Shown here one piece after another: positions 35,740-45,224 of a stretch of DNA of 64,000 nucleotides. The DNA is taken from NCBI RefSeq assembly GCF_003263515.1, contig NZ_JYDE01000041.1, positions 1 to 64,000 of the forward strand. Reading direction: 5' to 3'. How positions within the stretch are numbered: position 1 is the stretch's first letter; each line of letters opens with the position of its first letter. The position numbers and the translations under genes were made by a program. This DNA comes from Rahnella inusitata (GTDB lineage Bacteria > Pseudomonadota > Gammaproteobacteria > Enterobacterales > Enterobacteriaceae). The notes beneath the pieces were generated by a model, which made no database searches, was not told the origin of the DNA, and worked only from the letters and a program-made list of their open reading frames with translations.

Positions 35740-37452
35740 TTAGCGGAACTGCGCGGCGTGAAGCTGAGCGTATCGGCCCTGAAGGGAGAGCAAAGTGTCA
35801 TGCGTACCCTGCTCGACAATTCCTTCTTTATCGACCACAACAATGCGGTCGGCATTCTGGATGGTGGCCAGGCGGTGGGCGATCACCAGCGTGGTTCTTC
35901 CTTCCGAGAGCTCCGCCAGCGATTGCTGGATAGCCTGCTCGGTGGCGGTATCGAGCGCGGACGTCGCTTCATCGAGGATAAGGATCGGCGGATTCTTCAG
36001 GAAGATGCGCGCGATAGACAGCCGTTGCTTCTGACCACCTGAAAGTTTCACGCCGCGTTCGCCAATCACCGTGTCCATGCCCAGCGGTAAACCGTCGATC
36101 ACATCATCTAATCGTGCGCGGCTGGCGGCGAGGCGGATTTCCTCTTCGCTGGCACCCAGTTTGCCATAAGCAATGTTTTCACGAATGGTGCCACCAAACA
36201 GGAACACGTCCTGCTGCACGATCCCGATGTTATGGCGCAGCGAGGTTTGCGTCATATCCCGGATATCAATCCCGTCAATGGTGATACTGCCGCTGTCTAA
36301 CTCGTAAAAGCGCGGCAGCAGCGAGCACAGCGTGGTTTTCCCCGCACCCGATGGGCCGACAAACGCCAGCGTTTCGCCTGCATTAATAGAAAGTGTGATC
36401 CCGTTGAGGATTTTGCCGGCAGGCGTGTAGCCAAACACCACGTTGTCGTAGTGAATGTCGCCATGCAGATGGCTGACGATCTGTGCGCCGGGACGATCCA
36501 CGATATCCGGCGCGGTGTCGATAAGTTGTGTAAAGCGTTTAAAACCGGCAATCCCTTTCGGATAGCTTTCCAGCACCGAGCTGATTTTCGCCACCGGGCG
36601 GAAGAACACTTCTACCAGCAGCAGGAATCCGACAAATCCGCCGTAGGTCAGCTGGTCGTTTATCACATACCAGGTCCCGGCGATCATCACGATAATCTGC
36701 ACCAGTCGGGTACTGAGATAACTCAGCGTCAGGCTGGCGGTCATGATTTTATAGGCCTTCAGCTTCGTGATGCGGTAGTTGTCGTTATCCGACGCAAACA
36801 GCTTTTGTTCATGTTCCTCGTTGGCAAACGCCTTGACCACGCGAATACCGCCGATGCTTTCTTCTATACGTGCGTTGAAATTACCGACCATCCCGAACAA
36901 ACGCCGCCAGGTGTCAGTCATTTGCGCGCCATAACGGCTAACCATCCAGGTCATTGCCGGAACAATAATGATGGTCATCAGCGCCAGCTGCACATGCACG
37001 GTTGCCATCAGAATAAAGGCACCGATGAAGGTCATCACCGCGATAAACACATCTTCCGGGCCGTGATGCGCTATCTCTCCCACTTCCTCCAGATCTTTGG
37101 TGACGTGAGTGATGATATGGCCGGTTTTGGTGTTGTCGTAATAGCGGAAAGACAGTTTCTGTAAATGGCTGAACGCCTGACGCCGCATGTCAGTTTCAAT
37201 CCCGACGCCCAGCGCGTGACCCCAGTAGTTCACGATCGCCATCAGCAAGGTGTTGATCACGTAAATCAGCAGCAAGCCGACGGTTGCACCGATGATCAGC
37301 ACCCAGTCGTGGGCAGGAAGCAGCTTATCAATGAAGGTTTTGATCGCCATCGGAAAGCCCAGTTCCAGCAGACCGGCAAGAATGGCGCAGCCGAAATCGA
37401 GGAAGAACAGCTTTTTATAGGGAGCGTAATAAGAGAAGAAACGGCGGAGCAT
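35740..37452 (-). CDS. ABC exporter, MsbA-like fused half-transporter
   Basis: A 570-residue half-transporter. Six helices occupy about residues 15-300, including FRYYDNTKTGHIITHVTKDLEEV and the ESIGGIRVVKAFANE coupling segment of type I exporters. The nucleotide-binding domain follows: Walker A GPSGAGKTT, signature LSGGQKQR, Walker B ILILDEATSALD and the H-loop VIAHRL. It should act as a homodimer to export a lipid, drug or peptide. The substrate is unknown. It is not MsbA itself (no lpxK neighbour) and stands alone, with a porin on one side and the unknown lipoprotein pair on the other. Confidence 0.9.
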   Translation of the reverse strand: MLRRFFSYYAPYKKLFFLDFGCAILAGLLELGFPMAIKTFIDKLLPAHDWVLIIGATVGLLLIYVINTLLMAIVNYWGHALGVGIETDMRRQAFSHLQKLSFRYYDNTKTGHIITHVTKDLEEVGEIAHHGPEDVFIAVMTFIGAFILMATVHVQLALMTIIIVPAMTWMVSRYGAQMTDTWRRLFGMVGNFNARIEESIGGIRVVKAFANEEHEQKLFASDNDNYRITKLKAYKIMTASLTLSYLSTRLVQIIVMIAGTWYVINDQLTYGGFVGFLLLVEVFFRPVAKISSVLESYPKGIAGFKRFTQLIDTAPDIVDRPGAQIVSHLHGDIHYDNVVFGYTPAGKILNGITLSINAGETLAFVGPSGAGKTTLCSLLPRFYELDSGSITIDGIDIRDMTQTSLRHNIGIVQQDVFLFGGTIRENIAYGKLGASEEEIRLAASRARLDDVIDGLPLGMDTVIGERGVKLSGGQKQRLSIARIFLKNPPILILDEATSALDTATEQAIQQSLAELSEGRTTLVIAHRLATIQNADRIVVVDKEGIVEQGTHDTLLSLQGRYAQLHAAQFR

Positions 37453-37568
37453 CAGGCATCCTCATAGAAACGGCCCGGAGGCGGGCAAGTCCGTCAGTCT
37501 AAATGAAAATAGTTATCGATAAAGATAATTTTAGACCTGCCCGCCGGATACCATTTCTATTGCGGTTT

Positions 37569-37874
37569 TCACAGAAGCTTGCGTACTCCGTTAAAAATGA
37601 CACCAAATGCCGCATTTAGCGCCTGCCATGCGATCTCTTCAGTGATCGCCTCGTAGGTGGTCAGCACAGCCACGAAGGTCGATTTTTGCGATGCCAGCAA
37701 AGACTCGTATTCCCCCGAGCGAAAGCTGCCTTTACCCTTTTCAATCTCCCATGTCAGTTGCAGCAACGCCTCAATTTGCGGCACTGCGCCGTTGGCGACC
37801 GTATTCCAGTTCGCGCCCAGTGAATTTTTCGCTGCATTAATGGCGCTGTCACGTAAATCAAAAATATCACTCAT
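37569..37874 (-). CDS. Conserved-looking small protein of unknown function
   Basis: A protein of 101 residues with no signal peptide. The start is taken as ATG 37874 (a GTG lies one codon earlier), six bases after the lipoprotein gene stop codon. It looks mostly helical and amphipathic (residues 1-60), with KGKGSFRSGEYESLLASQKS in the middle. A hydrophobic helix near the C-terminus, ALNAAFGVIFNGV, ends in RKLL. I do not recognise the family. Tight coupling to the lipoprotein gene suggests they work together. Confidence 0.75.
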   Translation of the reverse strand: MSDIFDLRDSAINAAKNSLGANWNTVANGAVPQIEALLQLTWEIEKGKGSFRSGEYESLLASQKSTFVAVLTTYEAITEEIAWQALNAAFGVIFNGVRKLL

Positions 37875-37879
37875 CACAT

Positions 37880-38413
37880 TTACCCCTGATTAGTTTGCGT
37901 AATGCCTGAACCGTTTTTTAATACCAGCTGATAAGTCAGCATTGCCTGTAAAATAACTGAGACCTGTTTTCGCTGAATACTGATATACGCCGGTGAGTCC
38001 TGCACGGAACAATGCTGCCGTTTGTATTTAATCTGATAGAAGATATTTCGCAGGCCAAACATCTGCTGGTCTATCGCCGGATTGTTATTTAGCAATTTGG
38101 TGCGGGATTCAATCAGCGATAAATCCGTTTCTACAGAATTAAAAAACTGACTGTCCGTTTCTGAAGATGGGGAAATGAGCGAAAGCGACTGCCCCGCCAT
38201 CACAGGCGCAGCGTTGCAGGCTGCGACCGGCGAGACAGTTTTGACGTCTTCCGCCATAGCCTTCGCATACCATGTCACAAACTGCTGATCGGCTTTTATC
38301 TGAAAGGCTGTGATTTGATTATCGAGCGTCTGATCATACTTATGCGTTGAGCATCCGCTTAATATGACCACGACGATAAATATCGTGAGGTTAAGCTTAA
38401 ACAGTGATTTCAA
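37880..38413 (-). CDS. Putative lipoprotein of unknown function (TTG start)
   Basis: A protein of 177 residues. The best start is TTG 38413, which has AGGAG upstream and gives the lipoprotein signal KSLFKLNLTIFIVVVILSGC with a clear lipobox, LSGC. The mature part starts CSTHKYDQTLDNQ. Residue 2 of the mature protein is Ser, which favours outer-membrane sorting under the Lol rule. Two further cysteines (AACNAAP, QHCSVQD) may form a disulfide. The rest is helical. No family is recognised. It lies directly upstream of the 101-residue protein and next to the fimbrial operon. Confidence 0.75.
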   Translation of the reverse strand: MKSLFKLNLTIFIVVVILSGCSTHKYDQTLDNQITAFQIKADQQFVTWYAKAMAEDVKTVSPVAACNAAPVMAGQSLSLISPSSETDSQFFNSVETDLSLIESRTKLLNNNPAIDQQMFGLRNIFYQIKYKRQHCSVQDSPAYISIQRKQVSVILQAMLTYQLVLKNGSGITQTNQG

Positions 38414-38573
38414 AATGCCTCTCCTGTGACCAATTCCGGTGGCGGGAATTATTCTAATGCCCGTGCCATCAAAAACTAGCCACAAGAGATGACCGGCGCA
38501 ACCGGCCGGTTAATCATTTTTTTCTCACAGGCGTGGTCATTTTTATTATTGAGAGTAAAAGTTGAAATGATAT

Positions 38574-39311
38574 TTAATTTATCTGCTGGCTATTCTGCCA
38601 GCGTGTACCGTTATCATTAATAACCTCATATTCCATCACTCCTGACAGATTTTTATCCGCCGGGATGTCCACCCGCAAACTGGAAAGCGGTTCCACCATG
38701 ACCCCCGCTAACTCCGTCGCCCCTGACTTCAACGATGAAATCGTCATATGCCACGGCGTCGGGTTTTGGATCAACAGCTTATTGCCGGTTGCCTCCTTCC
38801 CGATACTGAACCGCAATTTCTGTGCATCACTTTCCTTCAGTTCACCGATGTTTTCCGGCCTGACAAACACTTTCATGCGGATTTTTAACGGCAGCACGAC
38901 CTTTTTCTCGCCTTTATTCCGCGTTTCGGTATTTGGCGGAATTTGGTAGATATTCAGCCAAAATACGCTTTCGCGATCCTTCGGCAGGTTTCCGGCTGAA
39001 ACCAATAACAGGCGAATGTTGCGGATCTCCGCCGGTTTCATTTTGAACACCGGCGGGTTGATCACAATCGGCGTGTGGACCTTATCCGGGCTCACCGTCG
39101 GGTCACCGTTGTCAGTCCAGACCTGTACCACTACCGGTTCTTTCTCGGAATTCACTAATGACAGTGATTCCGCGATGCTGCCCGAGTTGAACACCACGCG
39201 GGTCTTTTCCGCATTAACCACCGCGCTGGCGTGAAACGATGTGCAACAGAGCATAATGCCCGCCGCAACGGTGATTTTATTGAAAACTGACCACCACTTG
39301 TAACTGTGCAT
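38574..39311 (-). CDS. Periplasmic fimbrial chaperone (second copy)
   Basis: A 245-residue PapD-like chaperone. The signal peptide ends near ASA-VVNAE. The G1-strand and hinge pattern, TRVVFNSGSIAESLSLVN, and LPKDRESVFWLNIYQIPP (the conserved chaperone signature with the invariant Arg/Lys cleft) are present. Domain 2 contains LLIQNPTPWHMTISSL. The ATG overlaps the adhesin gene by 35 bp, and GGGGAG precedes it. It probably serves the adhesin or a second subunit, since the operon already has another chaperone gene next to the usher. Confidence 0.92.
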   Translation of the reverse strand: MHSYKWWSVFNKITVAAGIMLCCTSFHASAVVNAEKTRVVFNSGSIAESLSLVNSEKEPVVVQVWTDNGDPTVSPDKVHTPIVINPPVFKMKPAEIRNIRLLLVSAGNLPKDRESVFWLNIYQIPPNTETRNKGEKKVVLPLKIRMKVFVRPENIGELKESDAQKLRFSIGKEATGNKLLIQNPTPWHMTISSLKSGATELAGVMVEPLSSLRVDIPADKNLSGVMEYEVINDNGTRWQNSQQIN

Positions 39312-40599
39312 TGACGCTCCCCGCCGTAACTGTTTCGCCGCTGATTGCCTCCAGAGAGGCTGTAAAATTTCCAGTGTAGGTTGTGATACCGTCCGTTGAA
39401 TCGCCCTGACTGGTGGTCAGATCTTTATAGGCGTACCAACCGCCGGTATTGCCTGTTGTCGCAGTTTTACTGGAAAGAAGGTTCAAAGCATTCCCACTTT
39501 CATCATAAATTCGAATTCCCACGCCTGAAGCGACACCTGAACTGCCATAATTGGTGTCCAGTAAATGCGTTAAACCACTGGTTGAGGTCAGACCCAGAGT
39601 TGTCGCGGCGGTGACCGCTGTTGACTGATTAACTAAGAAACCCATCGCAACATTTGCTGATGAACTGGTTGATTTACTTACGCTGGATACAGCAGAGTCT
39701 TCGCAGCTTAGGCTGATGTCAAAATTACTTTGACTCACTTCGCCGTTGTTTAACGATGAAGTACTTATTGTGGGTAATAGAACAACCGAAGGGTAATCTT
39801 TTACCAGGCACATTGCGCCTCGGACAAAAGTAACATTGTTGTACAAACCATAGGCCGCTGGCCAGGCGCTATGCCAACCATCATGATTAGAGTATGAGTC
39901 TGCACCATCAGTAACATTCGTTGATAAACCCGGCCCTTTAAAAACTATATAACCATAAGGCTGAGAATAATTCATAAGCCAAGTTGTGCTACTATTAGTA
40001 TAATAAGTCGCGGAATCTATTTTAAAAAGTTCTATAGTGACGCCGCTGAATATACTAGCAGGTATATAAATATAGTTTTCATCCTGAATCCAGTTATCTG
40101 CAACTAACTTTCGTGCTTTCCAATATCGTGAATAATATTCTCCAGTACTGGTGTTGGTTAATCTGTAAGCAACATTTCTTACAGGGCTGTAATAGGCATT
40201 ATCAACTTCATCAGTTGTATACATACCAGTATATGCATTATCACCATTCGTACCATACATCTCATAGATAGAATCAGCATCGGCTAGCGCACATCTGAAA
40301 AGTATCTGATTCTGACCGTAAGTCGTAGAAGATGAAGCCTGGAAAAAGTCAGCTGTTGAACTGGCAAGTAATGTTCCTGATGGCATCAAACTTGAATTGG
40401 TACTTATAGAGACAACTGAAGGAAGCCCTATATTACCATTGCAAGTATCACAAGCCCCACTCCAACTTTTTGCAGTATAACCAGCTTCAATTAATGCAGT
40501 AGTCAAATAGCTGGTTCCTGTCACTATCGAACACGTCGCCTGTGAAATGCCAGGAAGTACCAACCCGAGAAAACTTATTAAATAAAATAATTTTTTCAT
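39277..40599 (-). CDS. Fimbrial tip adhesin-like protein
   Basis: A 440-residue secreted protein whose signal peptide ends near ISQA-TCSIV. The N-terminal region (about 20-270) is rich in Ser, Thr, Tyr and Gly and has a paired Cys motif, ACDTCNGNIG, as expected for a receptor-binding lectin-type domain. The C-terminal part, from about NNGEVSQSNFDISLSCED, looks like a pilin domain that ends LQVVVSFQ. This is the two-domain pattern of tip adhesins such as FimH. The binding target is unknown. A GTG lies one codon before the ATG used here. Lower GC content than flanking housekeeping genes suggests horizontal history. Confidence 0.85.
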   Translation of the reverse strand: MKKLFYLISFLGLVLPGISQATCSIVTGTSYLTTALIEAGYTAKSWSGACDTCNGNIGLPSVVSISTNSSLMPSGTLLASSTADFFQASSSTTYGQNQILFRCALADADSIYEMYGTNGDNAYTGMYTTDEVDNAYYSPVRNVAYRLTNTSTGEYYSRYWKARKLVADNWIQDENYIYIPASIFSGVTIELFKIDSATYYTNSSTTWLMNYSQPYGYIVFKGPGLSTNVTDGADSYSNHDGWHSAWPAAYGLYNNVTFVRGAMCLVKDYPSVVLLPTISTSSLNNGEVSQSNFDISLSCEDSAVSSVSKSTSSSANVAMGFLVNQSTAVTAATTLGLTSTSGLTHLLDTNYGSSGVASGVGIRIYDESGNALNLLSSKTATTGNTGGWYAYKDLTTSQGDSTDGITTYTGNFTASLEAISGETVTAGSVNAQLQVVVSFQ

Positions 40600-40697
40600 C
40601 ACTCAAAATCCCCTCTATCATCATTCACGTAATATAGATTACCTAATAGCCTCACAAAAATATTTTTGATTTTTTGCTATGCGTTATTTCTGGGAAT

Positions 40698-43259
40698 TTA
40701 TTTACAAGGTAGCGTCAGCTGTAAAAAATAACTATCATCACTCGCAGGTAACTGATAATTAATTCGGCACTGCTCTGCATTCGTTTTACCCCATGAAACA
40801 AACAGCACGCCTGAACGCGCGTTGATACGTGCGTAAATTTGCCCCGCCTGGCCAACCATACCAATATTCTTGCCGTCTTTATCGGTGACATCAGCACCCA
40901 TAGGGATCATTTGATCAACTTTGAGTGTGGTATTGATCAATACCTGCTGGCCTTTTATTGTGTCGAATTCAACTTGCACAATTGCACCGGAATACGGCAC
41001 CACCTGCTTGCTGCCTCCCTGAATATCCACTCTAGAGTTCAATCCCTTAGGATCTAAACTCACGGTGTTATAACGGTACGGAGATAATGACGGCAAAATT
41101 GCGTAACCAAAGCTGTCGATTTTCGCCCCCATGCCATTTTTAATTTCCGCACCTTTTGCGCCCTTGGCCTTAATTAATGCAAAGGTGTCGCTGACATACG
41201 GGCCATAGGTCACGCCGCCGGGATGGATCAGCAAGGTGCCGGATGTACCGAGTCCGAATTGTTTATAATCCGTGCCTTGCGAATAGGAACCCCGGAATGC
41301 GCCTTTTGACGTGGTCTGTTGCAGTGACCCCCCCCAGGTCATTTCATTCCCGCTGTCCTGGTAATTCTCTACGCCGCTGTATAAGGAATACGATACGTTG
41401 CTTTTTTCACCAACGGAGCCAGAAAGGCTGGTGGTTGCAGACTCTGACGTTTTATTTTTCGCCAGATTAAATGCAACGTTAGACCGTGAATCCGTCCAGT
41501 CCAGCGGCATGGAGAACCCGATGGAGACCGTGTTCTCGGTATATTTCTGACGGTTATCGCTATCATCCACGTCGCTGTAGTAATTGCTGCGGGTGCTATA
41601 GCTGGTCCGTTGTCTGCCCACGTTGATGTTGTAGCTGATCTTTTTGAAGCTATTGCTGTAACCCAACTGCATCTGAGTAATTCGGGAATTATTGCTGTAG
41701 TAGTCCGACGTACTTGCGTTAAGCGATAATGAACCGAAAGTATCGAAGCTTTGCGCGATTGTCGCACTGAACTGATTTTTCTGGTTTAGCGTGTCCGAAT
41801 AATAGGTTGTCGTATTATCAGCCGCACGCCTTACACCCAGTACATCCTGCAGATCACGAAAGCCTTTGGTCGAATACCGATACGCGGCCAGTGTCAGGTT
41901 GGTACCCGTGGTAAAGGTTTTACTGTAGCTCGCTTCCGCCCGCCAGCCGGACTGCGTTTTGTTTTTTTCTGCAACGGCGTGAGAATAGGTGGTGTTGAGC
42001 CCGACAGCGCCGAACTGCGTCGCCATTACGCCACCAAGCAGATAGGCCTCGTAGTCTTTTGCCAGACGTACGCCTGCGTTACCGGTAAACCGGTTGCTGA
42101 GACCGCGCTGAACCACCCCCTCTAAAAATTCATTATCGACGTTGTAATAGTTACGCACCCGGCCCAACGCCAATTCGTAATTCCACATACCCGGACGAAT
42201 GGAGTCCGGCACGGCTGAGTAAGGAACGGTAAACGTCGATGTTTGTCCATTGGCCTCAATAACAGACACCTGTAAATCACCCTGTCCGCGAGTATTGTTC
42301 AAATCGTCAATAACGAAAGGGCCCGGAGACACGACGGTTTCATAAATGGTTTTACCGAGCTGGCTGACGACCACACGCGCAGTAGTCGTGGCGACACCGC
42401 GAACCTCTGGCGCATAACCCCGTTTCCCCTGCGGCATCATTCTCGTGTCGCTGGCAAGTTTCACACCATTAAAAGAGAGGCTGCCAAACAGGCTGCTATT
42501 GGTGTAACTGTCACCCACGGTGACCAATGAATTAATAAAAGGCAGCGGACGCTGCGCGTTAGTGCGCACGCTTGTCCATTTTTGTTTAGTCCGCCCGTCA
42601 GTATCGTTGTAAGTGAAGTTGGACTGATTTCTTAATTGCCAGAGGCCAATATTGGTGCCGCTGTTCAAGCCGCTCCACAAGTTTTTAGTGGTATAGCCTC
42701 CCGTGTTCCTGGTTTCATAATAGTTAGTGTTGTGCTTAAAAAATAAGCCCAACCCACCACTGTCCCATTGCGAAACGGGAATATAGCCGCGCGGTTGACG
42801 GTAAAGCGAAGCTTGAGGAATTAACAATTTTAATTTCAGCGTGGATTGTTCAAATTCCCAAGAAGACTCTTTTGAAAGCGCTGAAAAACTCACACACCGA
42901 TCACCCACTGGCAGCAGGGAAACAGCATCAGCTTTTAACTGAATACGTTTAATATCATCAGCATTCAGGCAAGGCTGTGCTGAATCATCTTCCGTTATTC
43001 GGGTGAACGAAATCTTCGTATTTTCTTTAATTAACTTATTATTGACATAGAGATCGACCTGGTAATTCCCGGCTTCGACGCTGACGACTTTTTCGTTCAA
43101 TTTTTCAAAGTTAATTGCCACACCCGAACCTTCAAGAAGGCTGGGGTCGAAATAGAACTCCTCTGCGGCAGATACCGTATTAAAGCTAGATAAAATGCAT
43201 GACGTCAGAAGTGAGAGTGAGGCAATATGCGTATTCTTATGGGTTGATTTGATACTCAT
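40698..43259 (-). CDS. Fimbrial outer-membrane usher
   Basis: A protein of about 853 residues starting at ATG 43259, which overlaps the chaperone gene by 23 bp (a longer start at 43295 is possible). The signal peptide ends near SAA-EEFYFDP. The N-terminal chaperone-binding domain includes FYFDPSLLEGSG and a Cys pair. The barrel contains typical usher segments (GDSYTNSSLFGSLSFNGVKL, APEVRGVATTTARVVVSQ), and the plug and C-terminal domains end LQLTLPCK. It assembles and secretes subunits delivered by the chaperones. One usher serves two chaperone genes in this operon. Confidence 0.93.
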   Translation of the reverse strand: MSIKSTHKNTHIASLSLLTSCILSSFNTVSAAEEFYFDPSLLEGSGVAINFEKLNEKVVSVEAGNYQVDLYVNNKLIKENTKISFTRITEDDSAQPCLNADDIKRIQLKADAVSLLPVGDRCVSFSALSKESSWEFEQSTLKLKLLIPQASLYRQPRGYIPVSQWDSGGLGLFFKHNTNYYETRNTGGYTTKNLWSGLNSGTNIGLWQLRNQSNFTYNDTDGRTKQKWTSVRTNAQRPLPFINSLVTVGDSYTNSSLFGSLSFNGVKLASDTRMMPQGKRGYAPEVRGVATTTARVVVSQLGKTIYETVVSPGPFVIDDLNNTRGQGDLQVSVIEANGQTSTFTVPYSAVPDSIRPGMWNYELALGRVRNYYNVDNEFLEGVVQRGLSNRFTGNAGVRLAKDYEAYLLGGVMATQFGAVGLNTTYSHAVAEKNKTQSGWRAEASYSKTFTTGTNLTLAAYRYSTKGFRDLQDVLGVRRAADNTTTYYSDTLNQKNQFSATIAQSFDTFGSLSLNASTSDYYSNNSRITQMQLGYSNSFKKISYNINVGRQRTSYSTRSNYYSDVDDSDNRQKYTENTVSIGFSMPLDWTDSRSNVAFNLAKNKTSESATTSLSGSVGEKSNVSYSLYSGVENYQDSGNEMTWGGSLQQTTSKGAFRGSYSQGTDYKQFGLGTSGTLLIHPGGVTYGPYVSDTFALIKAKGAKGAEIKNGMGAKIDSFGYAILPSLSPYRYNTVSLDPKGLNSRVDIQGGSKQVVPYSGAIVQVEFDTIKGQQVLINTTLKVDQMIPMGADVTDKDGKNIGMVGQAGQIYARINARSGVLFVSWGKTNAEQCRINYQLPASDDSYFLQLTLPCK

Positions 43260-43992
43260 GATTAACTCTCGCTCCTTGGTCATTAATATATTCAATTACT
43301 GCGATGGCATTTTGTTTTAACTTAAGGTTCTTAAAATCCACATGACCTTGAGAAAAAGGTACAAGCATATCCGCAGGCTGTGAATAAACGTGGTCTTCCT
43401 GCTTAATCTTGACGCTGGCAATGGACACGTAAAAAGGCGAGCCATTTTTCATCAATAATTTTGTCCCCCCAGAATACATGGAAGAGGTGATCTTTATATC
43501 CTCCCCCAGATGATTAATTCTGTTTGCGATGGAAACAGGCCGGTAAAATAACTTCACCCGGTTTTTCAGCATTACGAGCATTTTGTTTTTATTTTGACTC
43601 TCTGCTCCGCCCGCGTTAATGGGTGGAATTTGCAGAAAGTTAAAATAAAAAATGGATTCTCTGTCCTGAGGTAAATTCTTACCCCCTGTGAAAGTAATTC
43701 TTAAAACCTGCCCACTGTCTGGCGCAATTTTAAACAGCGCCGGCGACGCGATAAACGGTGCTTTCGCGGTGACCGGTGTGGAGTTTGCATCCGCCTCTGC
43801 AATCCAGGTTTGGACAGCGTAAGGGAATATATCTTTATTCGTAAATTCAACATTGACTGATGAGCTGTCAGCAGGATATATAATCCGATTCCCCATCATG
43901 GTCACGCTTGAGAAAGCGACGGCGGGCAATCCCAGTAATATCGTCAGTGCGATACCCAGTAAATAAATAATGGTGTTTTTTCCAGAATGCAT
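43237..43992 (-). CDS. Periplasmic fimbrial chaperone (first copy)
   Basis: A protein of 251 residues from ATG 43992 (a GTG six codons earlier is less likely). It is a PapD-like chaperone with signal peptide, NRIIYPADSSSVNVEFTNKD in domain 1, the chaperone signature LPQDRESIFYFNFLQIPP, and KLLMKNGSPFYVSI in domain 2. It follows the major subunit gene and a terminator-like hairpin, and overlaps the usher gene by 23 bp. Confidence 0.93.
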   Translation of the reverse strand: MHSGKNTIIYLLGIALTILLGLPAVAFSSVTMMGNRIIYPADSSSVNVEFTNKDIFPYAVQTWIAEADANSTPVTAKAPFIASPALFKIAPDSGQVLRITFTGGKNLPQDRESIFYFNFLQIPPINAGGAESQNKNKMLVMLKNRVKLFYRPVSIANRINHLGEDIKITSSMYSGGTKLLMKNGSPFYVSIASVKIKQEDHVYSQPADMLVPFSQGHVDFKNLKLKQNAIAVIEYINDQGARVNHEYQINP

Positions 43993-44053
43993 TGTTTGTT
44001 CTCTTATCACTTATTCTGCAATGTCATTTAGGCAGACATTATTATTCAAATAA

Positions 44054-44080
44054 AAAGATGGCAGACAACCTGCCATCTTT
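44054..44080 (-). terminator. Attenuator between major subunit and chaperone genes
   Basis: Perfect 11-base arms AAAGATGGCAG and CTGCCATCTTT surround a five-base loop, with further Ts on the minus strand. The hairpin lies 18 bp after the major-subunit stop codon. Partial read-through would give much more subunit mRNA than usher mRNA. Confidence 0.8.
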
Positions 44081-44097
44081 TATATCAGAGGGATGGC

Positions 44098-44637
44098 TTA
44101 TAGGTAACTCACCGCATACTCAACGGAACCTGCGACGGTGCCCGCCGTTGCTGCATCGGTAGCATAATACTGAACAAAGAAGGTTGCGCTGGACGCTGTA
44201 TCAGTCTCTGCAAGGGAAAGTTCGCCTTTGGTGCTGGTCCAGGTTGAACTTAAATCAATGGCAGAACCATCAGTGTCAAGCAATTGCAAGTTAACATTGG
44301 TCGCAGTGCCTGTATTTGTAAGGGTTCCTTGATTGGCGGTATCCACCAGATTACCCGAGAACACAGTATTAATAGTGGTCGCAGTAGTCGCAGCAGTACA
44401 GCCCGATAATGCGATGTCAAAAGAGGTCTTTCCTGCAACACTGCCTGCTGTTGTTAACGCGCTTGCAGCTGCCGTCGGCATTAAGACAACCGGAGCAGAA
44501 TCGCTGTTTACGGTCACTTCACAGGTTTGATCAGAGACTTCACCTTGGAAAGAAATGGTGTTATCAGATACAGCTGATGCCGTCATTGAATAACCCGCTA
44601 CCAGCAAACCTAAAGCCACCAAACTTTTCTTATTCAT
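44098..44637 (-). CDS. Major fimbrial subunit (pilin)
   Basis: A 179-residue pilin from ATG 44637 (GGAG nine bases upstream; an in-frame ATG 15 bases earlier is possible). The signal peptide ends near TASA-VSDNT. Conserved pilin features are ISFQGEVSDQTCEVTVN with the first Cys and FDIALSGCTAAT with the second. The C-terminal beta strand SVEYAVSYL has the penultimate Tyr used for chaperone recognition. The middle is rich in Thr, Ala and Ser. It is first in the operon, behind an RcsAB-like box. Confidence 0.93.
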   Translation of the reverse strand: MNKKSLVALGLLVAGYSMTASAVSDNTISFQGEVSDQTCEVTVNSDSAPVVLMPTAAASALTTAGSVAGKTSFDIALSGCTAATTATTINTVFSGNLVDTANQGTLTNTGTATNVNLQLLDTDGSAIDLSSTWTSTKGELSLAETDTASSATFFVQYYATDAATAGTVAGSVEYAVSYL

Positions 44638-45224
44638 GCGTTGTTTCTCCATTAGATTAATTTCCTTCTGACGCAACCCACCTTGAACTGCTTGCCAGAG
44701 GTGATAATCATAAAGTCACGACAAGATTCAGCAAACAAATCTACCTAAAACGCATATATTAGTGTTTTATTCCAAAAAAGATGTAATAGACATCTATTTC
44801 ATAAAGGAATTGATGTAAAACCGCTTTTATCACAGGGAAATAATCTGCAATTCTCATTAACATCCTGAAAACATATTTCAAACTTACACTTTCTTAACTA
44901 GGAATATTCTCAGGTTAATTAAACATGCAAAGACAAATTCTGACTTTTATATCTATAACCGGTTAGCCAATAAACATTCTGCGGATTATTTATTCAAAGC
45001 ATTTTAATAGTTAAACGATAAAACGTTTCAAGGCTAATATTAGCGTCATGACTCTGTAAATATTGATATAGAACAATAATCTGCTCTCATCGTAATCTAC
45101 CGTTTTTGCATACTTTTACTTTCCAGCCCCAAAAGCTAAATCCCCCTTTGATCTCCTTTCCGCCTTCAGCGATACTGTTTAAATACACAGCTCATTGGCT
45201 TTGTGACAGATAAAAGGGAACATC
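44638..45224. promoter_or_regulatory. Fimbrial operon upstream region
   Basis: These 587 AT-rich bases lie between divergent genes. They contain the RcsAB-like box at 44895-44912 and the flanking blocks AAACTTA and ATCCTGA that recur upstream of the LuxR gene at 48.36 kb. I found no paired inverted repeats of the kind that flank a fim-type invertible switch. Confidence 0.6.
44895..44912 (-). promoter_or_regulatory. RcsAB-box candidate of the fimbrial operon
   Basis: Read on the minus strand, TGAGAATATTCCTAGTTA. The first 14 bases match the RcsAB consensus TAAGAATATTCCTA at 13 positions. The motif is repeated with one mismatch upstream of the LuxR/EAL operon. Confidence 0.65.

Noticed and set aside
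37512-37530. Fur-box-like sequence upstream of the MsbA-like exporter
   Set aside because: Only about 12 of 19 positions fit the consensus, too few in AT-rich DNA.
44638-45224. Invertible promoter element for fimbrial phase variation
   Set aside because: No matching inverted repeat pair and no recombinase gene nearby.
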